The position numbers and the translations under genes were made by a program. From NCBI GenBank assembly GCA_016871135.1, contig VFZQ01000202.1:1-8326 (forward strand): a stretch of DNA of 8,326 bases, given 5' to 3'. Every line of letters starts with the position of its first letter. Within the stretch, counting starts at the first letter, position 1. Source of the stretch: Acidobacteriota bacterium. GTDB taxonomy: Bacteria; Acidobacteriota; Terriglobia; Bryobacterales; Bryobacteraceae. The notes under the pieces are model-generated. The model made no database searches. It saw only the letters and a list, made by a program, of their open reading frames with translations, and had not been told where the DNA came from. This document shows, one piece after another, positions 1-5,766 of the stretch.

Positions 1-1371
1 AGCGGCCTAGGATCGCTGGCCTTGGCCGATCTGTTGTCCGCGGGCCCGGCCGTCAATGACCTCGCGCCCAAGCCGCCTCATCACACCCCGAAGGCCAAGT
101 CCGTCATCTGGCTCTTCATGGAAGGCGGCCCGAGCCACATCGACCTGTTCGATCCGAAGCCTGAGTTGGAGAAGTTGGCCGGCAAGACCACGCCGCCATC
201 ATTCAAGCTGCCCGTGACCAGCGCGACCGGCTCGCATCGCATGCCGCTGGTCGCCTCTCAACGGAAGTGGAAGCAGCACGGGGAGAGCGGGCTCTGGATA
301 TCCGACTGGTATCCGCACATCGCCGCACATGCCGATCGGCTGGCCGTGATTCGTTCGTGCTGGGCCGATGGCTTGAATCACGTTGGTTCGGTGCGGCAGA
401 TGAACACCGGATCGATCCTCGCCGGCCGTCCTTCCATGGGTGCTTGGACGTCGTACGGGCTCGGCGCGAGTAATCGGAACCTGCCGTCATTCGTCGTGCT
501 CACCGATGATAAGGTCGTGCGCGGCGGCCCCACGAATTGGGGTTCCGGCTTCCTTCCAGCCTCCCATCAGGGCACGCATTTCCAGAAAGAGGGTCCGCCG
601 CTTCTCGATCTCGCGCCGCCGGAAGATGTCGGCGAAAGCCGCCAGCGCAGCCGTCTGGATCTGCTGCGCGCGCTCAACCGGCGCAATGCCGCGCGCTATC
701 CATCGGATGACGAACTGGACGCGCGCATGGAGTCGTATGAGCTGGCATACCGGATGCAAAGCGCCGCGCCCGGAGCCGTGGATCTCGGCAGTGAATCGGA
801 GGCGACCCGGCGGCTTTACGGAATGGATGACAAGGCGACAGCGCGGTTCGGCACGAGTTGCCTGCTCGCACGGCGGCTCGTGGAGCATGGCGTGCGCTTC
901 GTCGAGGTGTACTGCGGTAGCGGCAGCGGGTGGGATGCGCACACGGGCATTGAGGCCAACCATACGAATCTTTGCCGCGCCTCCGACCGGCCGATCGCGG
1001 GACTGTTGGCCGACCTGGAATCTCGGGGACTGCTGAACGAAACGCTGGTCGTGCGGGGCGGCGAATTCGGACGCACGCCGTTTAGCGATACGGGGGCGGC
1101 GGCCACTTCCGCCAATTACGGCCGAGACCACAATCCGTGGGGATTCACGATGTGGATGGCGGGCGGCGGAACGAAGCCTGGGCAGACGATCGGCGCCACC
1201 GACGCCATCGGCTTCCGTGCCGTGGAGAAGCCGTATCACGTCCACGATATTCACGCCACGATTCTGCACTTGTTGGGGCTGAATCATCTGAATCTCACCT
1301 ATCCGCACAACGGCCGCCAGGAGCGGCCGACGATAACCGGTGGCAAGCTGATTGTCGAGGCGTTGGCGTAG
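1..1371 (+). CDS. DUF1501 domain-containing protein (5' truncated by window edge)
   Basis: The reading frame is open from base 1, and the first codons (SGLGSLALADLL) look like the hydrophobic end of a Tat-type signal peptide, so the true start lies upstream. The TTG at 22 is probably not it. About 457 residues remain, close to the full family length of roughly 450-490. Visible DUF1501 marks are the early WLFMEGGPSHIDLFDPKP block, a GWDAHTG motif (near base 928), GGEFGRTP (near 1060), and GRDHNPWGFTMWMAGGG followed by HVHDIHATILHLLGL (1120-1290). The family has an alkaline-phosphatase/sulfatase-like fold, is exported, and in Acidobacteria and Planctomycetes usually sits beside DUF1549/DUF1553 cytochrome-like proteins. 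Its reaction is not established. The partner gene, if present, would be upstream of the window. Base composition resembles the neighbouring genes, and the ORF has no internal damage. Confidence 0.92.
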   Translation, partial: SGLGSLALADLLSAGPAVNDLAPKPPHHTPKAKSVIWLFMEGGPSHIDLFDPKPELEKLAGKTTPPSFKLPVTSATGSHRMPLVASQRKWKQHGESGLWISDWYPHIAAHADRLAVIRSCWADGLNHVGSVRQMNTGSILAGRPSMGAWTSYGLGASNRNLPSFVVLTDDKVVRGGPTNWGSGFLPASHQGTHFQKEGPPLLDLAPPEDVGESRQRSRLDLLRALNRRNAARYPSDDELDARMESYELAYRMQSAAPGAVDLGSESEATRRLYGMDDKATARFGTSCLLARRLVEHGVRFVEVYCGSGSGWDAHTGIEANHTNLCRASDRPIAGLLADLESRGLLNETLVVRGGEFGRTPFSDTGAAATSANYGRDHNPWGFTMWMAGGGTKPGQTIGATDAIGFRAVEKPYHVHDIHATILHLLGLNHLNLTYPHNGRQERPTITGGKLIVEALA

Positions 1372-1389
1372 CGCGTTAACCACGCCAAC
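1362..1389 (+). terminator. Hairpin overlapping the DUF1501 stop codon, possible terminator
   Basis: GTTGGCGT (1362-1369) is an exact 8-bp inverted match to ACGCCAAC (1382-1389), with a 12-nt loop. The stem overlaps the TAG stop. The downstream tract (TTCTT near 1397-1401) is only weakly T-rich and lies about 8 nt beyond the stem, so intrinsic termination is possible but not convincing. Confidence 0.35.
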
Positions 1390-1401
1390 CGTGACGTTCT
1401 T

Positions 1402-1491
1402 ATGTTCAGAACTCCTCTGGTAGCGATTTGCGGAATGTTAACGTTGGGCCAGGCTGAAGGCGAGAATCGGGGGCTGATCGGCATTCAGTAG
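1402..1491 (+). other. 29-codon leader-like ORF ahead of the hicB remnant
   Basis: ATG 1402 to TAG 1489 encodes a short peptide beginning MFRTPLVAICGMLTLGQA, which looks like a signal peptide with an Ala-rich cleavage site. It then stops in the same frame that continues into the hicB remnant. There is no Shine-Dalgarno sequence before it. It could be the beginning of an unrelated exported protein whose body was lost, or chance. I do not assign a function. Confidence 0.2.
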
Positions 1492-1503
1492 TTCCAGGAG
1501 CGA

Positions 1504-1680
1504 TTGGAGGGCGCGGGCGGCCTCGGCCTAATCAGAGTCTGGGTACCGGGCCTTCCAGGGTGCGTTTCACAAGATGAAACCGAGGCCGAGGCCCTCGCGA
1601 ACATCCGCGAGGCGATCGGCGAGCACACTTCCGTAGCCGATCGGCTGAGTCTCGAATCCGCGCGCGGTTCGCGCTCTTGA
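1504..1680 (+). pseudogene. hicB-like antitoxin remnant
   Basis: The translation between about 1531 and 1620 reads VWVPGLPGCVSQDETEAE followed by ALANIREAI. This is the characteristic core of HicB antitoxins (partial RNase H fold; consensus V.VPxLPGCxSQGxTxEEALxNIxEAI). The frame ends in TGA at 1678. There is no ATG. An in-frame TAG lies at 1489, and the only candidate start is TTG 1504, with AGGAG just 3 nt before it. The usual N-terminal strand (MxxxxVxxExxEGGY) is only vaguely recognisable as LEGAGGLGLIR. About 20 residues after the core do not resemble a normal HicB C-terminus. HicB normally binds and neutralises the HicA mRNA interferase and represses its own operon. I read this as a relic because its partner downstream is clearly broken; a short expressed peptide from the TTG is not excluded. 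Confidence 0.78.
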
Positions 1681-1813
1681 ACGAGCGGGCTTTCGCATCC
1701 TCCGTCAAGGCAAATATATCGTCATGAGAAACGGCGGGCGGATCCTTTCGCTCCTTCGACGCGACCCCGTCCATGCGAATTCGATGGCTGGCCTTCCGGT
1801 GAATTTCGCCGGT
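1649..1813 (+). pseudogene. hicA-like mRNA interferase toxin remnant
   Basis: In the +2 frame, overlapping the hicB remnant, the sequence reads VRALERAGFRILRQGKYIVM and then RNGG, DPVHANSMAGL. This is HicA from first helix to the last strand (typical pattern ALExAGFxxxRQxGSHxxxxx...NPVxAxTMxGIxxxAGL). It cannot be an intact gene: TAG (1634) and TGA (1646) stop the frame upstream, no ATG/GTG/TTG lies between 1646 and the ATG inside the toxin at 1724, and the C-terminal AGLxxxEF helix is replaced by unrelated sequence running into the ilvD leader. The conserved catalytic histidine of the GSH/GKH motif reads tyrosine here (GKY). HicA toxins cleave mRNA through that histidine, so the toxin would be inactive as well as uninitiated. 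Gene order hicB-hicA is a common family layout. Confidence 0.8.
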
Positions 1814-1838
1814 AGGTGTAGCTCAGCCCGCACCTATT
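1811..1838 (+). other. Stem-loop in the ilvD leader
   Basis: GGTAGGTG (1811-1818) can pair with CACCTATT (1831-1838): six Watson-Crick and two G-U pairs in RNA, with a 12-nt loop. It ends 39 nt before the ilvD start. No T-tract, leader peptide rich in branched-chain codons, or T-box-like specifier arrangement accompanies it, so a regulatory role is only a possibility. No convincing -35/-10 promoter is visible here; the stretch TACTAG (1843-1848) is a weak -10 candidate. Confidence 0.25.
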
Positions 1839-1877
1839 CCATACTAGTAAGACCCCCTCAAGGATCCCTCTCAAAGA

Positions 1878-3551
1878 ATGTTGAACAAATTCAGTTCCCG
1901 CATCACGCAGCCCAAATCGCAGGGCGCGTCGCAAGCCATGCTTTACGCCACCGGCATGTCGGACGCCGACATGAACAAACCGCAGGTCGGCATCGCCAGC
2001 ATCTGGTACGAAGGCAATCCGTGCAACATGCACTTGCTCGATCTCGCGGCAAGCGTTAAGGACGGCGTCAAACAGGCCGACATGGTCCCGATGCGCTTCA
2101 ACACCATCGGCGTCTCCGACGGCATCTCGATGGGCACCGACGGCATGAGCTTCTCGCTGCAGTCGCGCGACCTCATCGCCGACTCGATCGAAACCATCAT
2201 GGGCGGCCAATGGTACGACGGCCTTGTCACCATCCCCGGCTGCGACAAGAACATGCCTGGTTGCATTATGGCCGCCGGCCGTCTGAACCGCCCCTCGATT
2301 ATGGTTTACGGCGGAACGATTCGCGCCGGCTGTAGCGCGAAGGGCGAAAAGGTCGATGTCATCAGCGCCTTCCAAAGCTACGGCCAGTACATCGCCGGTT
2401 CCATCACCGAAGAAGAGCGCAAGGACATCGTTCGCAAAGCCTGTCCCGGCCAGGGCGCCTGCGGCGGTATGTACACCGCCAACACCATGGCCTCCGCCGT
2501 CGAAGCGCTTGGCATGAGCTTGCCGTACAGCTCCTCCACCCCCGCCGACGATCCGCTCAAGCTTGCCGAGTCCGCCGAAGCGGGCAAAGCGATGCGCCGC
2601 TTGCTGGAACTCGACTTGAAGCCGCGCGACATCATGACGCGTCAGGCCTTCGAAAACGCGATGGTCCTCATTGTCATTCTTGGCGGTTCGACCAATGCCG
2701 TCCTCCATTTGATCGCCATGGCGCGCGCCGTCGGCATCGATCTCACCATTGATGACTGGCAGCGCGTCTCCGACAAAACGCCGATGCTCGCCGACTTTAA
2801 GCCCAGCGGCAAGTATGTGATGGAGGATCTGCAGGGCGTCGGCGGTACTCCCGCCGTCATCAAGTTCCTGATCGAAGCCGGCCGCTTCGATGGCTCGCAG
2901 ATGACCGTTACCGGCAAGACCCATTGGGAAAATGTGAAGGACCTCCCGGGGCTCAAGGAAGGCCAGGCGATCGTTCAGCCGTTTTCGAAACCGATTAAGG
3001 AAACCGGCCACCTGCAGATTCTGAAGGGCAATCTAGCGCCTTCCGGCGCCGTCGCCAAGATCACCGGCAAGGAAGGGCTCGTGTTCTCCGGTCCCGCCAA
3101 AGTCTACGATTCGGAAGAAGACATGCTGCATGCGCTCGAGCGTAAAGAGATTGTCGCCGGCGACATTATCGTTATCCGCTACGAGGGCCCGAAGGGCGGT
3201 CCGGGCATGCCCGAAATGCTCACGCCGACCTCGGCCGTAATGGGCGCCGGCCTCGGCAAAAGCGTTGCGCTGATGACCGATGGCCGTTTCTCCGGCGGCT
3301 CGCATGGCTTTATCGTTGGCCACATTACCCCCGAGGCGCAAGAGGGCGGGCCGATCGCGCTGATCCGTTCCGGCGAACGCATTACTATTGATGCGGAAAA
3401 GAACCTGCTAACGGTCGATGTTTCCGATGAAGAACTTGCCCGGCGCCGCGCCGAATGGAAGATGCCGCCCTACAAGGCAATGCGGGGCACGCTGGCCAAG
3501 TACATCCGACTCGTCAAGAACGCCAGCGAAGGCTGCGTCACCGACGAATAG
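1878..3551 (+). CDS. ilvD: Dihydroxy-acid dehydratase
   Basis: IlvD dehydrates 2,3-dihydroxy-isovalerate and 2,3-dihydroxy-3-methylvalerate to the 2-keto acids in the cytoplasm, the third step of valine/isoleucine synthesis. The 557 residues match the usual 555-570. Landmarks in order are Cys49 (NPCNMH), VSDGISMGTDGM (79-90), Cys122 within PGCDKNMPGC with Lys124 as the usual carbamylated, Mg-binding lysine, Cys195 (GQGACGGMYTANTM), GGSTNAVLHL (near 275), and the C-terminal GRFSGGSHGF motif bearing the catalytic serine. Three spaced cysteines (49, 122, 195) are the pattern of the [2Fe-2S] enzymes. The start at 1878 gives the standard N-terminus; the upstream ribosome-binding site is weak (AAGGAT at 1859-1864). 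No other ilv or leu gene is present. The decayed hicBA remnant lies directly upstream, and the metal-binding gene starts 4 nt downstream, so the two are probably cotranscribed. Confidence 0.98.
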   Translation: MLNKFSSRITQPKSQGASQAMLYATGMSDADMNKPQVGIASIWYEGNPCNMHLLDLAASVKDGVKQADMVPMRFNTIGVSDGISMGTDGMSFSLQSRDLIADSIETIMGGQWYDGLVTIPGCDKNMPGCIMAAGRLNRPSIMVYGGTIRAGCSAKGEKVDVISAFQSYGQYIAGSITEEERKDIVRKACPGQGACGGMYTANTMASAVEALGMSLPYSSSTPADDPLKLAESAEAGKAMRRLLELDLKPRDIMTRQAFENAMVLIVILGGSTNAVLHLIAMARAVGIDLTIDDWQRVSDKTPMLADFKPSGKYVMEDLQGVGGTPAVIKFLIEAGRFDGSQMTVTGKTHWENVKDLPGLKEGQAIVQPFSKPIKETGHLQILKGNLAPSGAVAKITGKEGLVFSGPAKVYDSEEDMLHALERKEIVAGDIIVIRYEGPKGGPGMPEMLTPTSAVMGAGLGKSVALMTDGRFSGGSHGFIVGHITPEAQEGGPIALIRSGERITIDAEKNLLTVDVSDEELARRRAEWKMPPYKAMRGTLAKYIRLVKNASEGCVTDE

Positions 3552-3555
3552 GCGT

Positions 3556-4383
3556 ATGCGGACACGGCGCTCGGTACTGAGTCTTGCGGCCGCTTCGATC
3601 GCGGCCGCACAGGAAACCGACACGCTCTTCGTGTGCCCCATGGACCCGGGCGTTCAATCCAAAACGCCCGGCAAGTGTCCGCGTTGCGGCATGATCCTCG
3701 AGCTCGGGCTGCCCGAGCCGCTCGAATACCGGCTGAACACGACGATCGTGCCCGCCGCGCCGCGCACCGGCGCGACGACATCGCTGACGTTCCAAATCGT
3801 CCATCCGAAGACGGGCAAGCCGATCAGCCGGTTCCGCGAGCTTCACGAGAAGCTCTTCCATCTTTTCTTGATAAGCGAAGATCTATCCTACTTCGCCCAC
3901 GAGCACCCCGACCCGCTTCCCGACGGCCGGTTCCGCTTCCACACACAGCTTCCGATTCCGGGCTTCTACCGCCTTCTCGCCGACTTCTACCCAGAGGGTG
4001 GAACCCCGCAACTACTGCCCGCAACCCTCCATGTCAAAGGCCCTCGGCAGCCGTTCACGCCCGCTGTGCCGGTTAATCTAACGGCCGCGCTCCGCACCGA
4101 CCCGGTTGAGCCGGTCGCCGGGTTGAAGACGATGATGTTCTTCGACCTGACTCCGTTTGAAGGCGTTACGCCGTGGCTCGGCGCCTGGGGACACCTGCTC
4201 GCGGCGGGCACCGATCTGGTCGATCTCGTACATCTGCACCCGGTCTGGGAGCCGTATCGGAATACGGTGCAGTTCAATATGATCTTTCCGCGTCCTGGCA
4301 AGTACAAACTCTGGGCGCAGTTTCAGCGTGAGGGCGTGGTCAATACGGCGCCGTTTGAAGTTATTGTCAAGGCGCTGGGCTGA
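3556..4383 (+). CDS. Exported heavy-metal-binding-domain protein with two matched His-motif domains
   Basis: The 275-residue product begins MRTRRSVLSLAAASIAAAQ, a signal peptide with a twin-arginine-like TRRSVLS motif and likely cleavage after AAA (residue 18). Residues 25-48 form a heavy-metal-binding domain of the type found in Cus/Czc efflux and copper ATPase proteins: CPMDP (27-31) and CPRCGM (41-46), with Asp where CPMHP is usual. Two similar beta-rich domains follow. The first has His102, His115-x-His117-Pro, then PGFYRLLADF (135-144). The second has His213, His226-x-His228-Pro, then PGKYKLWAQF (247-256). Both show H-x12-H-x-H-P, suggesting duplicated metal sites. The role is probably periplasmic copper or other soft-metal binding, but the exact function is unknown. 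I chose ATG 3556 because it gives the signal peptide; upstream codons in this frame overlap ilvD and encode Arg/Pro-rich shadow. There is no clear ribosome-binding site, so translation is probably coupled to ilvD. The 3' end overlaps the convergent cytochrome gene. Confidence 0.85.
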   Translation: MRTRRSVLSLAAASIAAAQETDTLFVCPMDPGVQSKTPGKCPRCGMILELGLPEPLEYRLNTTIVPAAPRTGATTSLTFQIVHPKTGKPISRFRELHEKLFHLFLISEDLSYFAHEHPDPLPDGRFRFHTQLPIPGFYRLLADFYPEGGTPQLLPATLHVKGPRQPFTPAVPVNLTAALRTDPVEPVAGLKTMMFFDLTPFEGVTPWLGAWGHLLAAGTDLVDLVHLHPVWEPYRNTVQFNMIFPRPGKYKLWAQFQREGVVNTAPFEVIVKALG

Positions 4384-4990
4384 CGATCGCCTCTACGGGC
4401 CCGCCGCGAATCACCGCGCCGCGCGGCAGCTTCAACGGTTCGCGATAGACCATCCATTGGCGTAGCCGCTGCTTCTCGGAGAGCTGCCATAACAAAGGGA
4501 TGACGGAGCCATCCGGTGATTCGACCCACCGTTTTCCGGGCGTCGCCGCGCGGATCGCGACGATTGTCCCCGCCGGCGTTTTTGTCACGGCGCCTTTCGG
4601 CTGCGCAGGCGATTTCCAAATCGGAACAGCGAAGTTCGGTTTTCGGTACTGGGCGTCCCCTTCTGGAGCGCCGCCGTCCGCCCAATCGGCGATCTGATTC
4701 AACTCTTCCTGGGGCAGCGAGATGTCGTTGGAGAACTCGCCGAACCCCTTAGCGGCGCCCCAAGGCGGCATGGTGCGCTTCAGGACTTCCTCTTTGATCG
4801 CCACCGCCCATGGCCGTGTCTGCGCGAATGTTTGGAACGCCATTGGCGCGATTCCGCCCTCTTGATGGCAGCCCATGCAACGCTTTTCGAACAGCCTGGA
4901 GATTTCGCGGTTCCAGGTCAATTTCGTGGTTGGCGTCTCGTGTGCAGAGAGAATCGCGGAGGCCAACAACAGATGGATCAATCGAAGCAT
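4367..4990 (-). CDS. Small exported mono-heme cytochrome c
   Basis: The 207-residue product starts MLRLIHLLLASAILSA, a plain Sec signal peptide, and carries one heme c attachment motif, Cys38-Met-Gly-Cys41-His42. Next come APMAF (Met50) and RTMPPWG (Met74), either Met being a possible axial ligand, then LPQEELNQIADWADGGAPEG, the usual closing helix. The CMGCHxxGxxAPMxF...RPWAxAIxxxVxxxxMPPW pattern matches the N-terminal cytochrome part of Acidobacteria copper-dependent (ascorbate-type) monooxygenase-like proteins. Here the chain ends about 85 residues after the heme domain, so the oxygenase part is absent. It probably acts as a periplasmic electron carrier; the partner is unknown. ATG 4990 was chosen over a longer frame from 5068 because AAGGAG lies 6-7 nt before it and the signal peptide starts there. 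The gene is convergent with the metal-binding gene and overlaps its last 17 bp. Confidence 0.85.
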   Translation of the reverse strand: MLRLIHLLLASAILSAHETPTTKLTWNREISRLFEKRCMGCHQEGGIAPMAFQTFAQTRPWAVAIKEEVLKRTMPPWGAAKGFGEFSNDISLPQEELNQIADWADGGAPEGDAQYRKPNFAVPIWKSPAQPKGAVTKTPAGTIVAIRAATPGKRWVESPDGSVIPLLWQLSEKQRLRQWMVYREPLKLPRGAVIRGGPVEAIVSPAP

Positions 4991-5030
4991 GTTCGCTCCT
5001 TCTCTTCTACCACGTCCCCAGATCTCGGAT

Positions 5031-5047
5031 TTGGCACTCCGATTGCA
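5031..5047 (+). promoter_or_regulatory. Sigma-54 (RpoN) promoter of the flagellar operon
   Basis: TTGGCACTCCGATTGCA matches the -24/-12 consensus (YTGGCAC-N5-TTGCW) at essentially every conserved base. The invariant GG (5033-5034) and GC (5045-5046) are separated by the required 10 bp. Transcription would start near 5057, about 68 nt before flgM. Sigma-54 needs an enhancer-binding activator (FlrC/FleR/FlgR type); no activator site can be identified with confidence. The motif sits in the 134-bp gap between the divergent cytochrome gene and flgM and points toward flgM. Confidence 0.78.
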
Positions 5048-5074
5048 CTGGTAATCCTGACGATGCAATTTCCC

Positions 5075-5101
5075 TCAAACTTCCCTCACCCCTTCCGATA
5101 A
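5075..5101 (+). promoter_or_regulatory. Sigma-28 (FliA) promoter in front of flgM
   Basis: TCAAACTT at 5075-5082 and TCCGATAA at 5094-5101 fit the flagellar sigma-28 pattern TAAAGTTT-N11-GCCGATAA with exact spacing: 7 of 8 matches in the -10 element and 5 of 8 in the -35 element. Transcription would start near 5108, leaving a leader of about 17 nt that contains only the ribosome-binding site GAGGGAG (5109-5115), 9 nt before the flgM ATG. Confidence 0.65.
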
Positions 5102-5124
5102 GATGATCGAGGGAGCGCAAGACC

Positions 5125-5442
5125 ATGAAAATAAATAACGGATACAACGATCCTCAAGCCAATGCGGCCAACAGTTCCCAACGCGCCCAGGAAGCTGGTG
5201 ACGCGGGTTCGAACCGAGCCGGGGCCGGCAACAACCGGTCGCGCGCCGACGAAGTCAATCTTTCGTCACTGGCTGCGGCCGTGCAGTCGGCGCTGTCGGA
5301 CAGCCCGGAGCGCGCGGCCCGATTGGAGCGGCTTGCGGCCGAGTTTGCAGCGGGCGACTACCAAGCTGACGCAACCTCGACGGCGCGGGGTCTAATCGAC
5401 GAAACTTTGTCAGCTCGAGGGGATGATCGTGATCGCCCCTAG
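5125..5442 (+). CDS. flgM: Anti-sigma-28 factor FlgM
   Basis: FlgM binds and holds sigma-28 (FliA) until the hook is complete, then leaves the cell through the flagellar export gate. The 105-residue protein has the family layout. Residues 1-40 are a low-complexity, probably disordered Asn/Ala/Gly/Ser segment. Residues 41-100 hold the conserved sigma-binding part: DEVNLSSLAAAVQ, PERAARLERLAAEFAAGDYQAD, then ARGLIDETL, matching the DxVxLS...Rxxxx(I/L)xxxxxxGxYxxDxxxxAxxLIxE pattern. ATG 5125 is preceded by GAGGGAG at 9 nt. It is the first gene of the flagellar operon, under both the sigma-54 and sigma-28 promoters, so it can be made early and then reinforced by the sigma factor it inhibits. Its last 20 nt overlap the next gene. 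Confidence 0.9.
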   Translation: MKINNGYNDPQANAANSSQRAQEAGDAGSNRAGAGNNRSRADEVNLSSLAAAVQSALSDSPERAARLERLAAEFAAGDYQADATSTARGLIDETLSARGDDRDRP

Positions 5443-5764
5443 CCTTGAAGACGCGAAGCAGTCGTTGGTTCACTTGCAGACGCAGGACGCCCTTCTGCAT
5501 CTGGAGGCCGCTCTGCAGTCACTTGAAGGGCTGAGCAAAGAGTTGCACGAAAACGGACGCCCGCCCGCGCCAGGCCAACGGGAGTTGGAGCGGTCACTGC
5601 TTCGATTCCGCAAGGAACTTCGAGATGCCGGCGTGCTCGCCGAGCAGGGGCTGGCGTTTTGCAAAGATTGGGCCGATGTTCTCGCACCTCCTCCCGGCTA
5701 CGCGCCGGATGGATCGGTCGATCGGGTTCCTGAAACCAAACACGAACTCTCGGTCGAGGCCTAA
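5423..5764 (+). CDS. FlgN-like flagellar chaperone candidate
   Basis: This 113-residue, mostly helical protein has a Leu/Glu/Gln-rich central part (residues 10-85, with heptad-like stretches such as LLHLEAALQSLEGLSKEL and ELERSLLRFRKELRDAG) and a Pro-rich tail. The sequence alone does not identify it. The position between flgM and flgK is where flgN, the export chaperone for FlgK and FlgL, lies in many bacteria, and the size (FlgN about 110-140) and helical character agree. The ATG at 5423 overlaps flgM by 20 nt and has GAGGGG immediately before it; a GTG two codons later (5429) has better ribosome-binding-site spacing and could be the real start. Translational coupling with flgM is likely. 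flgK starts 2 nt after its stop. It could instead be a lineage-specific flagellar accessory protein. Confidence 0.5.
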   Translation: MIVIAPSLEDAKQSLVHLQTQDALLHLEAALQSLEGLSKELHENGRPPAPGQRELERSLLRFRKELRDAGVLAEQGLAFCKDWADVLAPPPGYAPDGSVDRVPETKHELSVEA

Positions 5765-5766
5765 TC

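Noticed and set aside
487..1383. Minus-strand open frame of 298 codons opposite the DUF1501 gene
   Set aside because: Arg/Ala-rich shadow with no family motif; the opposite strand carries conserved DUF1501 motifs throughout.
1815..1826. GGTGTAGCTCAG, which resembles the 5' D-arm of a tRNA
   Set aside because: No anticodon arm, no TpsiC-like GTTCGA and no matching acceptor strand follow within tRNA length; ilvD starts 50 nt later.
1722..3011. Long minus-strand open frame (429 codons) opposite ilvD
   Set aside because: It is the antisense shadow of a G+C-rich gene, rich in Gly/Ala/His/Asp, with no recognisable domain. The + strand encodes unmistakable IlvD.
3418..3555. Earlier in-frame start for the metal-binding protein, inside ilvD
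   Set aside because: The added residues are ilvD shadow (Arg/Pro-rich), and the signal peptide begins exactly at ATG 3556.
4991..5068. Longer N-terminus for the minus-strand cytochrome
   Set aside because: It would bury the signal peptide, and the good ribosome-binding site AAGGAG sits just before ATG 4990. It would also run into the flagellar promoter region.
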